This document shows, piece by piece, positions 34,176-40,336 of a DNA stretch of 40,336 nt (position 1 is the stretch's first letter; the number at the start of each line of letters is the position of its first letter). The DNA comes from Phycisphaeraceae bacterium. GTDB lineage: Bacteria; Planctomycetota; Phycisphaerae; Phycisphaerales; UBA1924. The stretch is from the NCBI GenBank assembly GCA_020639215.1, contig JACKHA010000016.1, forward strand, positions 1-40,336. The letters are read 5' to 3'. The position numbers and the translations under genes are program-made. The notes under the pieces were generated by a model. The model searched no databases and was not told the DNA's origin. It saw only the letters and a program-made list of their open reading frames with translations.

Positions 34176-35003
34176 ATGGCAGGACGAGATCTGGCGGAAC
34201 GGGTTGCGGTGGTCACCGGCGCCTCGGCGGGGATCGGGCGGGCGATCGCGATGGAACTGGCCTCACGCGGCGCGGGCGTCGTGGTCAACGCGCGCCGGCG
34301 GGAGCGGCTGGAGGAACTCACCGGCGCGATCCGGGCGGCCCACGAGGGGGCGCGGGTGGAGGTGGCCGCGGGGGACTGCGCGGAGCAGGCGACCATCGAC
34401 TCGATGCTGGACACCGCCCGGCGGGCCTTCGGGCGCGAGGCGGACCTGGTGGTGGTCAACGCCGGGCGCGGCCTGAGCGGGTCGGTGATGACCTCCGACA
34501 CGTCGCAGTGGGAGGAGATGGTGCGGACCAACCTGCTCGGGGCCGCGCGGCTGATGCGATCCGCCGGCGAGCGGATGCTGGCGGACCTGGAGGCGGCCAA
34601 GGCGGATGGTGGGAAGTCCGGCGGTGGGAAGGGCAAGCCCGCGTGGCTGGCGCGGCCCCACGACATCATCACGCTGGGCTCGGTGGTGGGGCGGCACGTG
34701 TCGCCCTTCTCGTCGATGTACGGCTCGACGAAGTTCGGCGTGCACGGGCTGGCCGAGGGCCAGCGCCGCGAGCTGGGCGGGCGGGGGATCCGGGTGACGG
34801 TAATCGAGCCGGGGTTCGTGGTGTCGGAGTTCCAGCAGGTGGCGGGGTACGACCCGGCGTGGTTCGAGGAGCGTGTCGCGGCGATTGGGCCGATGCTGGA
34901 GCCGGGGGACATCGCCCGCGCGGTCGGGTTTGTGGCGAGCCAGCCGGCGCACGTGCACGTGAGCGATGTGCTGGTGCGGCCGACGCGGCAGGAGTATCCG
35001 TGA
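34176..35003 (+). CDS. Short-chain dehydrogenase/reductase
   Basis: 275 residues. Classical SDR with Rossmann fold: TGASAGIGRAIAMELASRG (NAD(P) binding, about 15-33), an Arg pair in VVNARRRERL that favours NADP(H), VNAGRG, catalytic Ser in LGSVVGRHV, and YGSTK (Tyr182, Lys186). A Gly/Lys-rich loop (about 144-154) is unusual. Oxidises or reduces an unknown alcohol/ketone. The ATG at 34176 is preferred, as the fold starts right there; an upstream ATG at 34134 is possible. Followed by a REP-like repeat 10 bp after the stop. Confidence 0.88.
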   Translation: MAGRDLAERVAVVTGASAGIGRAIAMELASRGAGVVVNARRRERLEELTGAIRAAHEGARVEVAAGDCAEQATIDSMLDTARRAFGREADLVVVNAGRGLSGSVMTSDTSQWEEMVRTNLLGAARLMRSAGERMLADLEAAKADGGKSGGGKGKPAWLARPHDIITLGSVVGRHVSPFSSMYGSTKFGVHGLAEGQRRELGGRGIRVTVIEPGFVVSEFQQVAGYDPAWFEERVAAIGPMLEPGDIARAVGFVASQPAHVHVSDVLVRPTRQEYP

Positions 35004-35013
35004 GGGAGGGGGA

Positions 35014-35045
35014 GGCCGGGGCGGGGACGCCCCGGCTCGCGCGCC
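35014..35045 (-). repeat. REP-like palindromic unit, copy 4
   Basis: Reverse complement of the 32-bp unit at 2827-2858, with identical bases. It fills the gap between the convergent dehydrogenase and ABC exporter genes; its 8-bp stem may also terminate transcription. Confidence 0.82.
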
Positions 35046-35060
35046 TGGGGATGGCGAGGC

Positions 35061-36950
<1,890 letters not shown>

Positions 36951-37080
36951 GGGCCGGGGAAAGTATGTGCCGTGGGGCGGGAAACCTCAACCGGGGGCGT
37001 TTGGGGACGGGATGCGGCGGGGTGCGTCGATACGATTGGATCGGGATCCGTGCGTGGGGCGAGCGTCGGAGCGGGTGGTG

Positions 37081-38895
37081 ATGGGTGGACTGCGGGCCGC
37101 GTTTCTCGGGTTGGCTGCGGTTGTGCTGGCCTGCTTGTCGGGCCCGGATGCCGGTGCGCGCGCGTCTGTGGCGGTATTGGAGGCGGTGGGGGGTGCCAGG
37201 AGCCAGACCAGCGGAGCGCCGGTGCGGCTGGCGCTGCCGGAGTGGGACCTGCCGGTGTGGCCCGGTACGACGCTGGTGATCCCGCTGGCGGAGTGGGGCG
37301 GGGGCGGGGCGCCGGCGGTGCGCGGAGCCCGGGGCGAGGCGCTCGAGTCGAGCGTGTGGGCGCTCGGTTCGTCGGCGGTGCGCGAGACGTGGAACGGATC
37401 GGTGGCGCGATGGAGCGCGATCAGGATCGACGGTGGCGCGGAACGGGGTGGTCCGGAACGGGCGCCCGGCGGGGCGTTCGTCGTGCTTGCGGTCGCGGTC
37501 CCGGCGGGGTTCCACGCGGAGGAGATCGTCGTCGCCGGCACGCGCGTGCGGCTGGCGATGTCGCCCGAGCTGACCGACGCGGCGTGGGTCAGCCCGTTCC
37601 CGGCGTTTGCGGATTGGGCGACGCTGCTGGATGCAGCGGCGAGCGACGAGTCGAGCCCGCTGCGTCGGTGGCGCGCGATGCTGCTGCGGGCGGGCGTGCC
37701 CGACGACCCGGCTCGGATGCCCGCGGACCTGGAGGCGGGTGTCGTCGAGGCGCTGGCGACGCAGGAGGAGCTGTGGTGGCGAGCCGGGCTGTCGCGGTTG
37801 CACCGCGTCGATCCGGACCTCGCGGCGCGGGTGCGGGCGCGGCTGCTGCCGGCGGTCGAGCACCAGGAGTTGTCGATCACTGTGCCGTTGTGGACGGGCG
37901 ATGGGCGGGCGTTGGAGCAGTTGCGATCGATCCTGCTCGATCGGCGGCTGCGCGACGCGGCGCTGCGTGAGCGGGTTGGTTCGTGGCTGGAGCGTCAGCC
38001 GACGGGGGTGGCGTGGATCGAGCGGTCGTTCGCGGAGCCGTTGCCGGGCGGTCAGGGGGCGGTTGTTCGGGCCTGGGCGGCGAACCTCTCGGAGCGGGAG
38101 CGGCTGGCGTGGGTCGAGGCGCGGGCGCCGCGGCCCGTTGGGGTGCTCGCGCCCGAGCCGGTGCTTTTGGGGCCGGGGATGTTGGCGGCGGTGGACGCGC
38201 CGGTGGCGGTGGGTTCGGACGGTGCGTCGGAGGTGACGGCGGTGGTGCGGGTCGGGGATGTGTCGGTGCGCCGGACGGTGGGGGTGGGATCAATCGCCGC
38301 GATGCCGCCGGGGGTGCGGCTGGGGCCGCTGGTCGCGGCGGCATCGGCGGCGGACGTGCTGGACCCGGATCGGGCGGTGCCGACGTACGTGGGGCTGGCG
38401 GCGACGCTCCGACGCCTGGATCCGGCGGGCCTCTCGCCGAGCGCGGTGGAGGCGCGGGCGCGCTGGTCGGTGCTCGTCGAGGCGGTCTCGGGGGGAGACG
38501 CGCCGACCGCCGAGGTCCGGTTCGTGTTCGATCACGACGGCGGTTCGACGACGGTCACGCTGCGGCCCGATGGCGGCCTGTCGGTGCGTGCGCCGGCGGG
38601 GCTGCCGACGGCGGGGTATCCGTCGCTCGCGGATCGGGCGGAAACACCGGCGGGCTGGGCGGCCGAGGTGCCCGTGCCGGACTGGTGCGTGGGGCTGGAC
38701 GGCGACCTGCGGGTGCTGGTCGTCCGGATCGACTCGCTCGGGGGCGTGTGGACGTGGCCTTCGCGCGCGACGATGCTCGCGCCCGAGCGTGCCGGGGCGG
38801 CGATCATCGATCTGGGAGCGTGGGACACGGGCTCGCCGAGGCGTCCGGGGGAGCGGGAGAGCGAGCCGGTCGGGGTCAGGCGATCAGGCTGGTGA
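37081..38895 (+). CDS. Exported protein of unknown function
   Basis: 604 residues, no family recognised. It has a signal peptide (MGGLRAAFLGLAAVVLACLSGPDAGARA). The mature part is Ala/Val/Arg-rich. An N-terminal beta-rich region (LPEWDLPVWPGTTLVIPL), a helical part (about 175-320), and a beta-rich C-terminal half with RFVFDHDGGSTTVTLRPDGG and DWCVGLDGDLRVLVVRIDSLG can be seen. The C-terminal part has the look of an Ig-like or carbohydrate-binding domain but this is not sure. ATG 37081 follows two in-frame GTG codons. Its last 20 bp overlap the convergent small membrane gene. Confidence 0.65.
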   Translation: MGGLRAAFLGLAAVVLACLSGPDAGARASVAVLEAVGGARSQTSGAPVRLALPEWDLPVWPGTTLVIPLAEWGGGGAPAVRGARGEALESSVWALGSSAVRETWNGSVARWSAIRIDGGAERGGPERAPGGAFVVLAVAVPAGFHAEEIVVAGTRVRLAMSPELTDAAWVSPFPAFADWATLLDAAASDESSPLRRWRAMLLRAGVPDDPARMPADLEAGVVEALATQEELWWRAGLSRLHRVDPDLAARVRARLLPAVEHQELSITVPLWTGDGRALEQLRSILLDRRLRDAALRERVGSWLERQPTGVAWIERSFAEPLPGGQGAVVRAWAANLSERERLAWVEARAPRPVGVLAPEPVLLGPGMLAAVDAPVAVGSDGASEVTAVVRVGDVSVRRTVGVGSIAAMPPGVRLGPLVAAASAADVLDPDRAVPTYVGLAATLRRLDPAGLSPSAVEARARWSVLVEAVSGGDAPTAEVRFVFDHDGGSTTVTLRPDGGLSVRAPAGLPTAGYPSLADRAETPAGWAAEVPVPDWCVGLDGDLRVLVVRIDSLGGVWTWPSRATMLAPERAGAAIIDLGAWDTGSPRRPGERESEPVGVRRSGW

Positions 38896-39154
38896 CCAGG
38901 ACGGCGAGCAGGCATCCGCCGACGGCCCCGGCGATCGAGCCGATGATCGCGGCCCGCGTGATGGCGCGGGTGAGTTCGGCCTTGGTGGGAGAGGTCTGTT
39001 GGCGGTCCTCGACCAGGCGGACCCGCTCCGACAGCGCGGCGAAGGCTTCGGGAGGCAGGCCGGTCATGGCCCCGGAGCCCGGGCCTTCTTTCATCGCCAT
39101 CATCGAGCGGCGCCCGAGGTCGCCCGTTGCGCTTCTGTATCCGGTGACGGCCAT
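38876..39154 (-). CDS. Small single-pass membrane protein
   Basis: 92 residues, family not recognised. A Gly/Met-rich N-terminus, a polar helix (PPEAFAALSERVRLVEDRQQ) that may form a coiled coil, and one C-terminal transmembrane segment (about 67-92, GSIAGAVGGCLLAVLVTSLIA). A purine-rich GGGGGA precedes the ATG at 39154. Its 3' end overlaps the exported protein's 3' end by 20 bp on the other strand. Confidence 0.6.
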   Translation of the reverse strand: MAVTGYRSATGDLGRRSMMAMKEGPGSGAMTGLPPEAFAALSERVRLVEDRQQTSPTKAELTRAITRAAIIGSIAGAVGGCLLAVLVTSLIA

Positions 39155-39439
39155 TGGTGTCCCCCGAGGCCCGGTCGGCGCCTCTGCCAGAGTCTAACGA
39201 TGTTGGCCCTGGAGAGGCGTGGGGTCGTCTGGGGAACCGCCACGCCGCGGGCCAGCGTCGGGGTCGGCGTGGGGGCCTGTGGTCGGGCCGCGTCGAATCC
39301 GGGTAGATTGGGGGCCCGGTCGTTCCGGGCGGCTCGGACGGGCAGCCCGGGGGCGGACGGCACGGGGTCTGGCCTTGGAATCCGTGATCTTCGTATGCAG
39401 GGATGCGGGGCGGCCCGGCCGCGTTCGCAGAAGGAGCCC

Positions 39440-40336
39440 ATGCCGATGACCCGTACGCAGGCCTTCCGCCACATGGGCGTCGCCGGACCCGGAGACGAGG
39501 TGCTGCTGCTGCGCTCGATCAGCGGGACCGAGCAGCTGGGGCGTCTGTTCGAGTACCAGCTCGAGTGCGTCTCGGAGAACGAGGAGGTCTCGTTCGAGGA
39601 ATGGTTGGGCCAGAACGTCTCGATCCGGTTTTCGACCCACGGCGGCGAGGAGGAGCGTTTCCTCAACGGGATCGTCAGCGAGATGGAGCAGACGGGCGTG
39701 ATCGGGCGTCTGGCGGTGTACCGCCTGGTGGTGGTGCCGTTCATCTGGATCCTGACGCGCCGGGCGGACTGCCGCATCTTCCAGGACAAGACGGTGCCGG
39801 AGATCGTGGTGGAGCTCCTAAAGGAGCGGGGGTTCAGCGACGTTGAGGACCGCCTGACGCGGTCGTATCGCCCGTGGGAGTACTGCGTGCAGTACCGGGA
39901 GACGGACCTGAACTTCATCACGCGGCTGATGGAGCAGGAGGGCATGTACTTCTACTTCGTGCACGAGGAGGGCAAGCACACGCTGGTGCTGGGCGACGAC
40001 CCTGGCTCGCACGAGAAGAAGCAGGGGGTCGAGAGCCTGCCGTTCTTCCCGCCGGGGGCCAAGTCGGTGGCGCGTCCGCACGTGTACCACTGGCGGGTGC
40101 GGAAGCAGATCCAGACGACGGCGTACGCGACGACGGACTTCAACTACGAGCGTCCGAAGGACGACCTGTTCGTGCGCGGCTCGAAGCTCAAGAGCCACGA
40201 GTTCGGCGAGATCGAGATGTTCGACTACCCCGGGGAGTACGCGGAGTACGCCGACGGGGAGACCATCGCCCGCCTGCGGACCGAGGAACTGGCGGTGGCG
40301 CACGAGACGATCGACGCGCAGACGACCAGCCGCCAG
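39440..40336 (+). CDS. VgrG/TssI-type spike protein, 5' part (runs off the window)
   Basis: First 299 codons, no stop before the window ends. N-terminal VgrG (gp27-like) domain: LGRLFEYQLECVSENEEVSFEEWLGQNVSI, FLNGIVSEMEQTG, YRLVVVPFIWILTRRADCRIFQDKTVPEIV, SYRPWEYCVQYRETDLNFITRLMEQEGMYFYF, and HTLVLGDD. In type VI secretion VgrG trimers form the tip of the tube. The gp5-like needle part lies outside the window. AAGGAG at 39431 serves either the ATG at 39440 (3 nt) or the in-frame ATG at 39446 (9 nt, better spacing). The upstream 39155-39439 gap shows no feature I can name. Confidence 0.92.
   Translation, partial: MPMTRTQAFRHMGVAGPGDEVLLLRSISGTEQLGRLFEYQLECVSENEEVSFEEWLGQNVSIRFSTHGGEEERFLNGIVSEMEQTGVIGRLAVYRLVVVPFIWILTRRADCRIFQDKTVPEIVVELLKERGFSDVEDRLTRSYRPWEYCVQYRETDLNFITRLMEQEGMYFYFVHEEGKHTLVLGDDPGSHEKKQGVESLPFFPPGAKSVARPHVYHWRVRKQIQTTAYATTDFNYERPKDDLFVRGSKLKSHEFGEIEMFDYPGEYAEYADGETIARLRTEELAVAHETIDAQTTSRQ

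Overview
The window is a GC-rich (about two thirds G+C by eye) chromosomal segment from a Gram-negative-type bacterium, most likely a planctomycete of the class Phycisphaerae. This rests on a secreted protein with doubled Gly-Cys-ending dockerin-like modules at the left edge, a sulfatase-modifying-factor-like protein with a PEP-CTERM-type tail, lipoprotein signals, lipid A/Kdo genes (kdsD, lpxB), and intergenic inverted repeats of a style I associate with planctomycetes. No tRNA, rRNA, CRISPR array or transposase was seen.

Layout. 1-4451: tail of a secreted dockerin-type protein with a terminator, then a leftward set (CNNM/CorC-like membrane protein, pdxH, hibernation factor hpf) and a rightward zinc-ribbon membrane protein. 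4489-9400: a 30-bp inverted repeat, leftward clpB, a TylF-like methyltransferase, a 549-bp gap holding a candidate 6S-like rod RNA, and a small lipoprotein. 9429-18133: an exported endonuclease/exonuclease/phosphatase-fold protein, an unknown gene, a flavin reductase, a DinG/XPD-type helicase, a phosphomannomutase, and a P-loop NTPase with an internal membrane hairpin. 18205-21680: a hairpin repeat, kdsD, then divergent scpA-lpxB. 21829-28309: M28 peptidase lipoprotein, GNAT acetyltransferase, sulfotransferase fused to a membrane domain, dnaK. 28352-32800: terminator, second hairpin repeat, a secreted papain-like candidate, a TetR operon, yidD-rnpA, and divergent recX. 33056-40336: SUMF1/PEP-CTERM protein, a short-chain dehydrogenase, an MsbA-like ABC exporter, an unknown exported protein, a small membrane protein, and the start of a VgrG spike gene that runs off the window.

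How parts fit together. KdsD and LpxB belong to Kdo and lipid A synthesis, and the ABC exporter at 35061-36950 could serve lipid export. ClpB and DnaK form one disaggregation/refolding machine, and both genes are preceded by near-consensus sigma-54 -24/-12 elements with exact spacing, which suggests a shared sigma-54-dependent chaperone regulon. RnpA and YidD overlap by four bases.

Beyond the genes, the window carries several small repeat families. One is a REP-like unit of about 32 bp in four copies, one of them translated inside the helicase. Another is a roughly 90-bp nested hairpin in two copies, both between convergent genes, with compensatory base changes and equal 31-nt spacers. There is also a 30-bp perfect inverted repeat in a third convergent gap and facing arrays of an 8-bp repeat. 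All family assignments come from reading motifs; nothing was searched against databases.
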